From an uncultured Bacillota bacterium (GTDB taxonomy: Bacteria; Bacillota_I; Bacilli_A; RFN20; CAG-288), in contig CASDOO010000006.1 in the NCBI GenBank assembly GCA_949282275.1, positions 27,170 to 91,169 of the forward strand: a stretch of DNA of 64,000 bases. The letters are read 5' to 3'. The position numbers and the translations under genes are program-made. Positions 43,516-51,590 of this stretch are shown one piece after another (the stretch's first letter is position 1; the number at the start of each line of letters is the position of its first letter). The notes beneath the pieces were generated by a model. It made no database searches. It was not told where the DNA came from and worked only from the letters and a program-made list of their open reading frames with translations.

Positions 43516-44216
43516 TTTCCTTCCTCCTTCCCTTCCGTGTTTTCCGTTGTTTCGATGACGACTTCCTCCGGCTCCGTCTTGACGATCCGATAGGCCAGGA
43601 TGAGATACATGACGAGGGCAAAGGCGAGGGCGATTATGGCAATGGCACAGAGGATGTTGATGAAGTTGTCGACAGTCGCGGAGTCCGTCAGCCCGATGAC
43701 GAAGGGCGAGCCGACAAGCAAGGTCCCAAGGACCAGGTAGAAGAGGAACGTCGAGATCTTTCCGTACCAATGGGCCTTCTGGAAGGATCTTCCCTTCGCC
43801 GCCATCAGGAAGAGCTCGCAGAACATGATGAATTCCTTGAAGACGAAGACGGCGAACAGCGCCCAGACCATCGGGAATTGCCATAGCTTGGCGCAGAGGG
43901 CGGCAGCGACGGCGCATTGGAGCATCTTGTCGGAAATCGGATCGAGGATCCGGCCAAGTTCCGAAGTCTGATTGAACTTCCTGGCGATGAAGCCGTCCAG
44001 GAAGTCGGTATAGCTGGCGATGACCATCATGGCACAGGCCAGGTAGACATTGGCGTATTCGTTTCCGGCGATGTCGATCGGGACCAGATAGAAGATGAGG
44101 AAGAGGATGATGAAAAAGACCCGGACATAGCAGAGGATGTTCGGCACAAGCCAGATCTCGTCCTTTCGGAAGTATTTCTTCAGGACAGCAAGGAATTTCT
44201 GTTTTTCGTTGGCCAT
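43512..44216 (-). CDS. pgsA: CDP-alcohol phosphatidyltransferase (PgsA-like)
   Basis: A 234-residue membrane enzyme of phospholipid synthesis. The catalytic motif is complete: DFLDGFIARKFNQTSELGRI followed by LDPISDK. About five or six hydrophobic segments surround it. Closest in look to phosphatidylglycerophosphate synthase, but the motif is shared by other CDP-alcohol transferases, including cardiolipin synthases of this fold. A 20-residue acidic tail (TEPEEVVIETTENTEGKEEG) is extra. The start has no ribosome site; TATAAT is 12 bases upstream. Confidence 0.85.
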   Translation of the reverse strand: MANEKQKFLAVLKKYFRKDEIWLVPNILCYVRVFFIILFLIFYLVPIDIAGNEYANVYLACAMMVIASYTDFLDGFIARKFNQTSELGRILDPISDKMLQCAVAAALCAKLWQFPMVWALFAVFVFKEFIMFCELFLMAAKGRSFQKAHWYGKISTFLFYLVLGTLLVGSPFVIGLTDSATVDNFINILCAIAIIALAFALVMYLILAYRIVKTEPEEVVIETTENTEGKEEGK

Positions 44217-44228
44217 AGGCAAGTTTCT

Positions 44229-44234
44229 ATTATA
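44229..44234 (-). promoter_or_regulatory. -10 box for the pgsA-spx unit
   Basis: Minus-strand TATAAT, 12 bases before the ATG at 44216, predicts a leader of about five bases. It overlaps the end of truA. No good -35 box. Confidence 0.35.
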
Positions 44235-45018
44235 TCGCTTTTTCCCTTTCCGAAAGAGGGGTGGATGTCGATTGTTCGTCCCTTTCGTAGAAAAGCCTTT
44301 CCAATGTCAGTCCCTGGGGCTCGGCCTTGAGCTTGCGGAAACGGAAGCTTTCTCCGCCAAGGAGCCTTTTTATCTCGTCAAGGGCGAGGATGCCTTTGGC
44401 ATGCTGGATCATGCTTCCGACAAGGAACCGGACCTGGTAGCGAAGGAAGCTTTTTCCGTGGAAACGGATCTGGAGGATGTCGTCGACCTTTTCCATGTCG
44501 AAGGCATCGATCGTCAGGATCGTGTTCTCGTCCTTCTTCTCCGGGGTCGCGAACGGACGGAAATCATGCCTTCCCACGAAGAGACGGCCCGCCTCCTCCA
44601 GGGCATTCTCGTCCAACGGAACAATGGGCGAATAGGTGAAGGTGTTGAGAAGGGGATTGTGCCTGGTTCCGTTCTGGATTTGGTAGAGATAGGTCTTTCC
44701 AAGGCAGCTAAAACGTGCGGAAAAGGAATCTTCGACGCTTTCCACAAGATGGATGACGATGTCCTTTGGAAGGACGCGCCTGAGATAGTAGTGAAGGTGA
44801 TTCATGCTGAAAGGAACGTTCTCGACAGAATAGGAAAGGGCGAAATCCAAGGCGTTGACCTGGCTATCGAGACGGGAGGAAATGACCGTCTTGATTCTTT
44901 GGTCATGGATCATGGAGAGTACTTTCTCGAATTCGCCCTGGACGGTCCTTCTGTCGGGCTGTTTCTGCGTGCCATGGAAATGCTCTCCCGAGAAGGCACA
45001 GCGAATGAGGATCGTCAT
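44230..45018 (-). CDS. truA: tRNA pseudouridine synthase A
   Basis: Forms pseudouridine at positions 38-40 of tRNA anticodon arms. The 262-residue protein keeps the family plan, with SFSARFSCLGKTYLYQI and FLRYQVRFLVGSMIQHAKG. The catalytic-Asp motif, normally GRTDAGVHA, is here SRLDSQVNA, keeping Arg, Asp, Val and Ala. It ends the ECF operon (EcfT stop and TruA start overlap by ATGA), the usual place for truA in Bacillota. The divergent motif fits a paralogue-like TruA; function is likely but not certain. Confidence 0.88.
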   Translation of the reverse strand: MTILIRCAFSGEHFHGTQKQPDRRTVQGEFEKVLSMIHDQRIKTVISSRLDSQVNALDFALSYSVENVPFSMNHLHYYLRRVLPKDIVIHLVESVEDSFSARFSCLGKTYLYQIQNGTRHNPLLNTFTYSPIVPLDENALEEAGRLFVGRHDFRPFATPEKKDENTILTIDAFDMEKVDDILQIRFHGKSFLRYQVRFLVGSMIQHAKGILALDEIKRLLGGESFRFRKLKAEPQGLTLERLFYERDEQSTSTPLSEREKAI

Positions 45019-45878
45019 TTCGGAAGCACCAGGCCCATGGCGGCGAACATGTCCGGACGAAGGACGGCAAGGACGATCATGCCGGCAAGGAAGAGGAGGA
45101 CGACAAGGGCGGCGATGGTATCCCTTAAAGACCAGAAGTAGGCACGATACCGTGTCCTTCTGGCATCGGGATCGTATCCCCTGGCTTCCATGGCATCGGC
45201 AAGTTCCCCGGAGACCTGGAAGGAAGAAAGGAAGAGCGGGATGATGGTCGAGACGATGGCCTTGACCTTGTCCTTGAACTTGCCCTGGCGGTAGTCGACG
45301 CCTCGGCTAGCCTGGGCCTTCATGATTTGGTTCGTCTTGTCGAAGAGATAGGGGATGAAGCGAAGGGCGAGGGAAATCGTCATTGCCAGCTTGTGGACGG
45401 GGAAACGGACAAGCGACAGGGGATAGAAGAGCCATTCCAGGGAATAGGTCATGTCCATCGGCTTTGTCGTCGAGGTGAAGATGTTGGTCATCATCAGGAC
45501 GAGGATAAGCCTCAGGAGGATATAGCAGACGTTGATGATGGTCGAAAGGTGGACGTCGATGCTGCCGACGGAGAAGAGAACCATGCTTTCCTCCGTTGCC
45601 GAGCTGGGAAGGAAGATGTTCAGGACCAGGAGGAAGAGGATCATGATCCAGAGGGCCTTGAGCGAACGGAAGAGGAGGAAGAAGCTCGTATGGGCGACGA
45701 GGGTCAGGACGAAGAGGAGGACGAAGATGCCGCCATAGACGACCAGGTTCATGTAAGGCGTCCCATAGGAAAGGAAAACGGAGACAAGGAGGACGATGAG
45801 GGAGATGAGCTTGATTCGCGGATCGATGCGATGGATGACGGTATCGTAGTTGTTGAACTTGCCAAGGGTCATTGTCAT
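45015..45878 (-). CDS. ecfT: ECF transporter membrane component EcfT
   Basis: Scaffold subunit linking the two ATPases to interchangeable vitamin-binding S components. The 287-residue protein has about five or six membrane segments. Its two coupling motifs are A/S-R-G: QASRGVDYRQG and MEARGYDPDARR. It overlaps ecfA2 and truA by four bases each. No S component is encoded in the window, so this is the general-purpose module of group II ECF transporters. Confidence 0.94.
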   Translation of the reverse strand: MTMTLGKFNNYDTVIHRIDPRIKLISLIVLLVSVFLSYGTPYMNLVVYGGIFVLLFVLTLVAHTSFFLLFRSLKALWIMILFLLVLNIFLPSSATEESMVLFSVGSIDVHLSTIINVCYILLRLILVLMMTNIFTSTTKPMDMTYSLEWLFYPLSLVRFPVHKLAMTISLALRFIPYLFDKTNQIMKAQASRGVDYRQGKFKDKVKAIVSTIIPLFLSSFQVSGELADAMEARGYDPDARRTRYRAYFWSLRDTIAALVVLLFLAGMIVLAVLRPDMFAAMGLVLPK

Positions 45879-46804
45879 GCCGTTTTCCCTCCCCGGACAC
45901 GGATGATCTCGTCGGCAAGGCTATCGCAGTCCTTCACGCGGGAAAGGTCGACAGGAAGGCCGTTCTTGATAAGCTCCTGGGCAAAGGAGAAGACCTTCGG
46001 CGGTTCGATTGCCGAATCGGCAAGATATTTCCCGCTTGCGAAAAGCTCCAGCGGCGTGGAAATCGAGACGATCTCTCCGTTTTCAAGGACGACGGCCTTC
46101 TTGCAGTGCTTGAGGACGACGTCCATGTTGTGGGTGGAGAGGATGATGGACGTCCCCGAATCGTAGATTTTCCTCAGCAGGGCAAGGAGGCTTTCCTCTC
46201 CACGGCAATCCAGGCCGACAGTTGGCTCGTCCAGGACCAGGACATCTGGATTCATGGCAAGGATGCCGGCAATGGCAACGCGGCGCTTCTCCCCGCCGGA
46301 AAGCTCGAAGGGAGAGCGGGAATAATAGCGTTCGGGAATCCCGACGAGACTTAGGGCTTCCTTTGCCTTCTTCTCGCTTTCTTCGGCAGTGGAACCGAAG
46401 TTCTTCGGTCCGTAGCAGACATCCTCGAGGACGGTCGTCTCGAAGAGCTGGTATTCCGGGAACTGGAAGACGAGGCCGACGCGTTTCCGGAGGGCCTTGA
46501 CTTCCTTGAGTTTCTTCTTGTGCTTCTTCTTCATGGCCTTCTCGTCGACGACCTGCTGTCCCTTCTTCTCCTTGTAGACCAAAGTCATGTCAATGACCTG
46601 ACCACAGATGTCGATGCTCCCGGAATCCGGAAGAAGAAGGCCGTTGAGATGCTGGATGAGGGTTGACTTCCCCGATCCCGTCTTTCCGATAAGGGCCGTA
46701 TAGCAGTGGTCCTCGAAAAGGAGGTTGATGTCCTTTAGGGCTTCCTTTTGGTTCGGGGAACCCTTGTCATAGGTATAAAAGATGTTCTTGATTTCTATTG
46801 GCAT
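45875..46804 (-). CDS. ecfA2: ECF transporter ATPase EcfA2
   Basis: Second ATPase of the energy-coupling module, 309 residues. Walker A GKTGSGKSTLIQ, Q-loop VGLVFQFPEYQLFE, signature LSGGEKRRVAIAG, Walker B VLVLDEPTVGLD and switch His in STHNMDVV. A Lys-rich insert (KAMKKKHKKKLKEVKALRKR) sits before the Q-loop, common for EcfA2 of Bacilli. It overlaps ecfA1 by ten bases. Confidence 0.95.
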   Translation of the reverse strand: MPIEIKNIFYTYDKGSPNQKEALKDINLLFEDHCYTALIGKTGSGKSTLIQHLNGLLLPDSGSIDICGQVIDMTLVYKEKKGQQVVDEKAMKKKHKKKLKEVKALRKRVGLVFQFPEYQLFETTVLEDVCYGPKNFGSTAEESEKKAKEALSLVGIPERYYSRSPFELSGGEKRRVAIAGILAMNPDVLVLDEPTVGLDCRGEESLLALLRKIYDSGTSIILSTHNMDVVLKHCKKAVVLENGEIVSISTPLELFASGKYLADSAIEPPKVFSFAQELIKNGLPVDLSRVKDCDSLADEIIRVRGGKTA

Positions 46805-47667
46805 ATTTTCTTGATCAACTCCTCTTCGTCATCGACCGATGAAACAGGGAACCCTTTGTCATTGAGGGCATGGATGAGCTTGTGGGCAAAAGGAAGGTCC
46901 AGGCCCATTTCCTTGAGTTCCTCGTCCCTGGAAAAGACGACCGATGGCCTGTCATCCATGACGAGTTTTCCCTGGGAGAGGACAAGGACCCTGTCGGCCC
47001 CGTAGGCTTCGTCGATCTCGTGGGTGATATTGATGATGGTCATGTCCTTCTCTTCCCGTTTCCTTTCGGCGATGATGTTTTGGATGTCCTTCTTTCCCTT
47101 GGGATCGAGCATGGCCCCGGCTTCGTCGAGAATCAGGATCTTGGGATGCCTGGCAATGGCGCCGGCAATGGCGACCCGTTGCTTTTGTCCGCCGGAAAGG
47201 TTGGAAGGCTCGCTGTTGAGATAGTCCAGCATGCCGACCTTGGCGGCACAATCCTTGATGATATTGTCCATGTCTTTTGTCGGGACGCAGGCGTTCTCAA
47301 GGCCGAAGGCAATGTCGTCCTTGACGGTCGCGCCGATGAATTGGCTATCGGGATTCTGGAAGACAAGGCCGACGTCCTTTCTCAGGAGGACGGCATTGTC
47401 GTCCGTCATCGGGACGCCGAAAAGATAGATGTCTCCCTTGTCCTGGGCAAGGATGCCATCGATCAGCTTGGCTAGGGTCGATTTTCCCGATCCGTTGTGC
47501 CCGATCACGGAGACATGCTCGCCCTTCTTGATGTCGAAGGTGACGTCCTTCAGGCAGGGATGCCCCTTTTCATAGGAAAAGGTCAGGCCCTTGAGGAAGA
47601 TGGCGGAATCCTCGGGGATGGTCGGGTCCCTTTTCAATAACTCATTTTCTTTTTCCTTGGTTCTCAT
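46795..47667 (-). CDS. ecfA1: ECF transporter ATPase EcfA1
   Basis: First ATPase of the module, 290 residues. Walker A GHNGSGKSTLAKLIDG, Q-loop VGLVFQNPDSQFIG, signature LSGGQKQRVAIAGA and Walker B ILILDEAGAMLDP (Glu then Ala, the EcfA1 pattern). Start ATG 47667 (MRTKEKENELL) lies within the end of the small upstream membrane gene, so translation is coupled. A longer frame has no family support. Confidence 0.94.
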   Translation of the reverse strand: MRTKEKENELLKRDPTIPEDSAIFLKGLTFSYEKGHPCLKDVTFDIKKGEHVSVIGHNGSGKSTLAKLIDGILAQDKGDIYLFGVPMTDDNAVLLRKDVGLVFQNPDSQFIGATVKDDIAFGLENACVPTKDMDNIIKDCAAKVGMLDYLNSEPSNLSGGQKQRVAIAGAIARHPKILILDEAGAMLDPKGKKDIQNIIAERKREEKDMTIINITHEIDEAYGADRVLVLSQGKLVMDDRPSVVFSRDEELKEMGLDLPFAHKLIHALNDKGFPVSSVDDEEELIKKICQ

Positions 47668-47893
47668 CTCTTCTGTCCTTGATGTAGTGAATGATACGAT
47701 AGGCCCAATACGCGACAAGGGACAAACCCAAAAGGCCTCCCCAAATGCCAAAGACGATGCTCCCGTATTCGAATTTCGTGGAATTGACGATGCCATAGAG
47801 AAGAATCAGGACCATAAGATAGCAAAGGATGATGACGGTCGTCGCAACCAGGCTCTTTCGAAGCGGAAAGGAGGATCTGTCCTTGAATGTCAT
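47642..47893 (-). CDS. Small two-helix membrane protein
   Basis: An 83-residue protein with two membrane segments (LVATTVIILCYLMVLILLYG and IVFGIWGGLLGLSLVAYWAY) and a basic tail. GGAG lies upstream of the ATG, which directly follows the dCMP deaminase stop. It overlaps the start of ecfA1 by 26 bases. It resembles AtpI/AtpZ-like small membrane proteins only in outline; not recognised. Confidence 0.65.
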   Translation of the reverse strand: MTFKDRSSFPLRKSLVATTVIILCYLMVLILLYGIVNSTKFEYGSIVFGIWGGLLGLSLVAYWAYRIIHYIKDRRDENQGKRK

Positions 47894-48361
47894 CTAGAAA
47901 CGGATCTCCGGTATCTTTCCCTCATAGGGGACATAGACGATTCCCGCCATGTCGAGCATCCTTCTTGCCGCGACCTCGTCGTCCGAATCGTGATACTTGT
48001 CGGAAAGGTAGACGATCTTCTTGATGCCTGCCTGGATAAGGGCCTTCGTGCATTCGTTGCAGGGGAAGAGCGTGACGAAGAGCGTCGAACCCTTGAGGTC
48101 ATGGTTGGAGTTGAGGATGGCGTTGAGTTCGGCATGGCAGACATAGGGGTATTTCGTCTCGAGACGGTTTCCTTCTCGTCCCCAGGGAATCTGATGGTCA
48201 TCGATCCCTGTTGGCATGCCGTTGTATCCCAGGGAAAGGACCTTGTGTTCATCGGAAACAATGCAGGCCCCGACCTTGGTGTTGGGATCCTTGCTGCGCA
48301 GGGATGAAAGAATCGCAATCGACATGAAGTATTCGTCCCAAGAGATATTGTCAAAGGTCAT
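47894..48361 (-). CDS. comEB: dCMP deaminase (ComEB-like)
   Basis: Deaminates dCMP to dUMP for thymidylate synthesis. The 155-residue zinc enzyme has the motif VCHAELNAIL (metal His, catalytic Glu) and FPCNEC (two metal Cys), plus YNGMPTGIDD typical of the family. ATG 48361 follows GGAGGAAGG. It is the first gene of the operon with the small membrane protein, EcfA1, EcfA2, EcfT and TruA; a minus-strand TATAAT at 48398-48403 is the probable -10. Confidence 0.93.
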   Translation of the reverse strand: MTFDNISWDEYFMSIAILSSLRSKDPNTKVGACIVSDEHKVLSLGYNGMPTGIDDHQIPWGREGNRLETKYPYVCHAELNAILNSNHDLKGSTLFVTLFPCNECTKALIQAGIKKIVYLSDKYHDSDDEVAARRMLDMAGIVYVPYEGKIPEIRF

Positions 48362-48506
48362 GGTCCTTCCTCCTATGAAATCGCGGACGACTCCAATATT
48401 ATAATTAAGGACGAAGGAATGTTCCACACAGCGAAAGGGAAAGCGTGTCCTCTGCTTTTATCCTTATCCCGAAATCCCTTATAATATCCAAAAAGGAGGA
48501 TTTGCC

Positions 48507-48941
48507 ATGTATTGTCCCCATTGCGGAAAGGATATCGGAGAACAGCAGGAAGGCTATTGCCCGGATTGCGGAAAGAAAGTGAATAGTATGCCTTCCGTGC
48601 AAAAGACGGAATCTTCCGAAACGGATACCCATGCCCAACGGAAAAAGAAGGATAATGAGCAGATATTATCCGTTCTCTCCCTTATCTTTGGCATTCTTTC
48701 CATCATCTGTGGATTGGGAGGCTATATCTTCATCTTCGGTGGACCGACGATTGGTCTTATCCTCGGTATCGTTGGTCTCGTCTTCTCCAAGAAACGGACG
48801 GAATATACAAGCTATGCCAAGATCGGAAAAGTATGCAGTATCATTGGCATTATCGTCTCGATTCTTGTCTTGGTAACGACTGCTGTCTTTGTTGGCATTG
48901 GAGTCTATTGGGACATCGTTCAAGGAACACAACCGTACTAA
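48507..48941 (+). CDS. Zinc-ribbon membrane protein (DUF4190-like)
   Basis: A 144-residue protein. The N terminus has a double zinc ribbon, MYCPHCGKDIGE and GYCPDCGKKV (four Cys), a polar linker, then two or three membrane segments (LSVLSLIFGILSIICGLGGY; IGLILGIVGLVFS; VCSIIGIIVSILVLVTTAVF). Such proteins are frequent in Bacillota and their role is unknown. TATAAT at 48480-48485 and AAAAGGAGG precede it. Confidence 0.75.
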   Translation: MYCPHCGKDIGEQQEGYCPDCGKKVNSMPSVQKTESSETDTHAQRKKKDNEQILSVLSLIFGILSIICGLGGYIFIFGGPTIGLILGIVGLVFSKKRTEYTSYAKIGKVCSIIGIIVSILVLVTTAVFVGIGVYWDIVQGTQPY

Positions 48942-49022
48942 AGCGGATATTTACGGCAATCTGAGATCATTGGTTTAAGATGCTATTGTGTTTCGTTTTT
49001 GGTGGTTATGATGAAATTAACA

Positions 49023-49056
49023 AAAAAAGCTGCCACAATCAAGTGACAGCTTTTTT
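49023..49056. terminator. Bidirectional terminator between convergent genes
   Basis: Stem GCTGCCAC/GTGACAGC with one mismatch (49029-49036 with 49043-49050), flanked by six A and six T residues. It can serve the zinc-ribbon gene and the lipoprotein operon. Confidence 0.8.
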
Positions 49057-49068
49057 ATCAATGAGGAA

Positions 49069-51552
49069 TTAAGACTTATAGAGATAACCAGAGAAGTAGT
49101 CGTTATCCGCGGTTGCTTGAATGCCCAAGAATTCGCTGTAGGTGAATCTCCATTGATGTTCGCCAAATGTACCTTCTAGAACATATCCGCTTCCAACTGC
49201 AGTCCACTCAACAGGAGTCGTTGCGGCGACCCCATTGACTGTAGTCGTTCCGTCAGCAGAAACGACTAATGTACAAGGAGTTCCGAAGTAATTCCCTGTC
49301 CATGTTCCAATCAGACCTTCAGGAAGGCTACTCGGATCCTCGTCTCCGCCACCTTCTTCTGTCTTTTTGGTAAGCTGTTTGCCACTAATTGTGTAATCGG
49401 TTATATCACTTAACCTAATGCTTTCGGAAGGAACGCTGGTGTAGTTGTTGACTCTATATCTCTTTCCTTCAAGTATGAAATGGAAAGCACCGAGGCCTTC
49501 GTCGTAGGCTTGAACGGTTTCGGCCTTCTTTTCATTGAGGGTGACGGAACTGTCTTCGCCAATCACGAGGGTATAGCTTTCATCGCTGGAAACCCATGTT
49601 CCGAAGAGGAAGGAAGGCAATTCGACAGGTTCTTCGACGACTTGTTCTTGTTTTTTGAAGAGGCTGTAGTAATCTGGGGTAGTTGTCGAAAGCTTGTCCA
49701 AGGAGATACTTGAAGTAAAGTAGTCGTTTGCCGGACTGTAAGTAAAGGAGTGCTCGATTCCATCGAAGGCGATGGTTGCCTCATAGCCACCGGTATCCGT
49801 GGCGACAAGATCGGTAAGGAAGATACCCACTGTGCCATCAAGGGTGACGGATGTTTCATCAATGACGAGGGTGTGGGGCGTTACGTCGGTGTTCTTCCAT
49901 TCGCCGATGAGTTCCTCGGGAATGGTGACGGAAACGGCAATCAGTTCCTTGTCGAGGAGGACTTCCTGTTCGCCGAAAGTCAGGCGGATATGCTCTCTTT
50001 CGGTGGCTGTAGGCTGGACATAGCTGAAGGAATACTGGGTTTCTTCGACGGCGAAGGTGCCGACAAAGGTGCCGTCTTCTTGTTCCTCAAGGGTGAGGAG
50101 GTCAGTGGCGACTTCGTTGAAGAGGAACGTATCATCCTCGTTGAAGGTCAAAGTATAGGAGACATCGGAGAGCGTGCCTTTCCAAGTGCCGACAAGGGTA
50201 TCCGGGATGGCGATGGGTTCCTCAACGACTTCCTGTTGTTTTTCGAAGGTAACGGAGAAGGAGCCTTCTATTGCGTTGATTTGAAGCTTGGTGTCGGAAA
50301 TGGTATTCGTCATGTATTCGACACCACCGACAATCAGGGTGTAGGCGCCGCTATTGACTTCTGCGACTCTACCGGAAACACCATCCAAAAGGAATGTTCC
50401 GTCCTCGTTGACGACAAAGGTGTGCTCGACATCGGAGGCATCCTTACCTTTCCACGTTCCGACCCATTCTGCAGGAAGAGGGATGATTTCCTTTTCCAGT
50501 GTCCATGTTCCGGATTGGAGGGATTCGACCTTGACACAGGTCTTGCCTTCAACGACTGTAAAGGAGAGTTGATACTGTGTTTTGGTGTTCTCAATATCGA
50601 ATCGGATGACGATATAGTTGCCACTGGCATGGACTTCTTCTGCGACCTTTTCGTCCAAAGTCCACCTTCCGTCTTCCTTGACAATCAAGGTATGCGTGCC
50701 ATCTGTCCATGTTCCGAACCAGGTATCGTCTTCGGGGACGTAGATTCCGACGCTGGGGTCTTCGGGATCAGGATTCTCCGACTTCTTTTCCATCAAAGCC
50801 GTGAAGGAACCGTCCTTGCTTTGGACGCTAAGCTTGTTGGAGACGATCATGATGTCATAGAGTTTCCCGCCGATTTCCGCTTCACAGGTAAGAAGGACGG
50901 AATTGACGCTCCAAATCGCGGCCTTTTCGGATTCGAAGGTGAGATGTCCGTCTTGGTCGACGACAACGGTGTAGAACTTGTCGGGCTGAGTCGTGTCCTC
51001 AAGGTTGATGCCTTCCCATGTTCCCTTGAAGGCATCGGGAAGAGTGAGGCCATGGAAAGAGCCATCGTTGAAAAGCCGGATGGTTTCCTTGTCCTTTGTA
51101 AGCTGGACGTATACCGAGTCATCAAACGGAGACTGGTAGTAATCCACGACATAGGTCGTCGTGTCGAAAGTGACTCTTCCGCGATAGCCGCCGCTGACTT
51201 CCTTGAAGTCCTCGACGATTTCGCCAGTGGTTCCGTTGAGAACCAGTTTCTCAGCGTCGACGACAAGCCGATAGAAGGCACTGCCATCGTTTCCCTCCCA
51301 TGTTCCGATGAGGTCGACGGGAATGACGCTTTCTTCCTCGACACTGGAAGAGGAAGAAGAGTCTTCGCTGCTTGTGATGCTACTTGGCGGAGGCGTTGTC
51401 GGCGTGTCGGTTGTCGAACTTGGTGTTGTCGTCGATGTTCCGGTCGTGGAATCGGTGAAGGAGGAAGGCGGCGTAGACGAGGTTTGGTTCTGACAGCCGA
51501 TCAAGGTGAATCCCATGACCAGCAGGGGCAAGAGTGTCAGCTTTCTTTTCAT
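49069..51552 (-). CDS. Lipoprotein with eight tandem GTW modules
   Basis: An 827-residue lipoprotein (lipobox LIGC, Cys20) with a Ser/Thr/Pro-rich linker to about residue 75. Eight modules of 85-103 residues follow, each starting with G-T/E-W (positions 83, 177, 280, 365, 455, 550, 651, 749). Each has the run (Y/H)TLVV..DG....LNG....V, a lipocalin- or META-like beta pattern. The linker EVVEEP recurs before two modules. No catalytic motif is seen; it is likely a surface binding or structural protein. It is co-transcribed with the lipoprotein 38 bases upstream. Family not recognised. Confidence 0.7.
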   Translation of the reverse strand: MKRKLTLLPLLVMGFTLIGCQNQTSSTPPSSFTDSTTGTSTTTPSSTTDTPTTPPPSSITSSEDSSSSSSVEEESVIPVDLIGTWEGNDGSAFYRLVVDAEKLVLNGTTGEIVEDFKEVSGGYRGRVTFDTTTYVVDYYQSPFDDSVYVQLTKDKETIRLFNDGSFHGLTLPDAFKGTWEGINLEDTTQPDKFYTVVVDQDGHLTFESEKAAIWSVNSVLLTCEAEIGGKLYDIMIVSNKLSVQSKDGSFTALMEKKSENPDPEDPSVGIYVPEDDTWFGTWTDGTHTLIVKEDGRWTLDEKVAEEVHASGNYIVIRFDIENTKTQYQLSFTVVEGKTCVKVESLQSGTWTLEKEIIPLPAEWVGTWKGKDASDVEHTFVVNEDGTFLLDGVSGRVAEVNSGAYTLIVGGVEYMTNTISDTKLQINAIEGSFSVTFEKQQEVVEEPIAIPDTLVGTWKGTLSDVSYTLTFNEDDTFLFNEVATDLLTLEEQEDGTFVGTFAVEETQYSFSYVQPTATEREHIRLTFGEQEVLLDKELIAVSVTIPEELIGEWKNTDVTPHTLVIDETSVTLDGTVGIFLTDLVATDTGGYEATIAFDGIEHSFTYSPANDYFTSSISLDKLSTTTPDYYSLFKKQEQVVEEPVELPSFLFGTWVSSDESYTLVIGEDSSVTLNEKKAETVQAYDEGLGAFHFILEGKRYRVNNYTSVPSESIRLSDITDYTISGKQLTKKTEEGGGDEDPSSLPEGLIGTWTGNYFGTPCTLVVSADGTTTVNGVAATTPVEWTAVGSGYVLEGTFGEHQWRFTYSEFLGIQATADNDYFSGYLYKS

Positions 51553-51590
51553 TTTGTTTATCTCCTTTTGTTCTCTTTATGGATGAGGCT

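Noticed and set aside
43105..43917. Long upstream extension of the Spx frame
   Set aside because: It is antisense-phase sequence within pgsA, Arg/His-rich, and the real start at 43515 has a strong ribosome site and family match.
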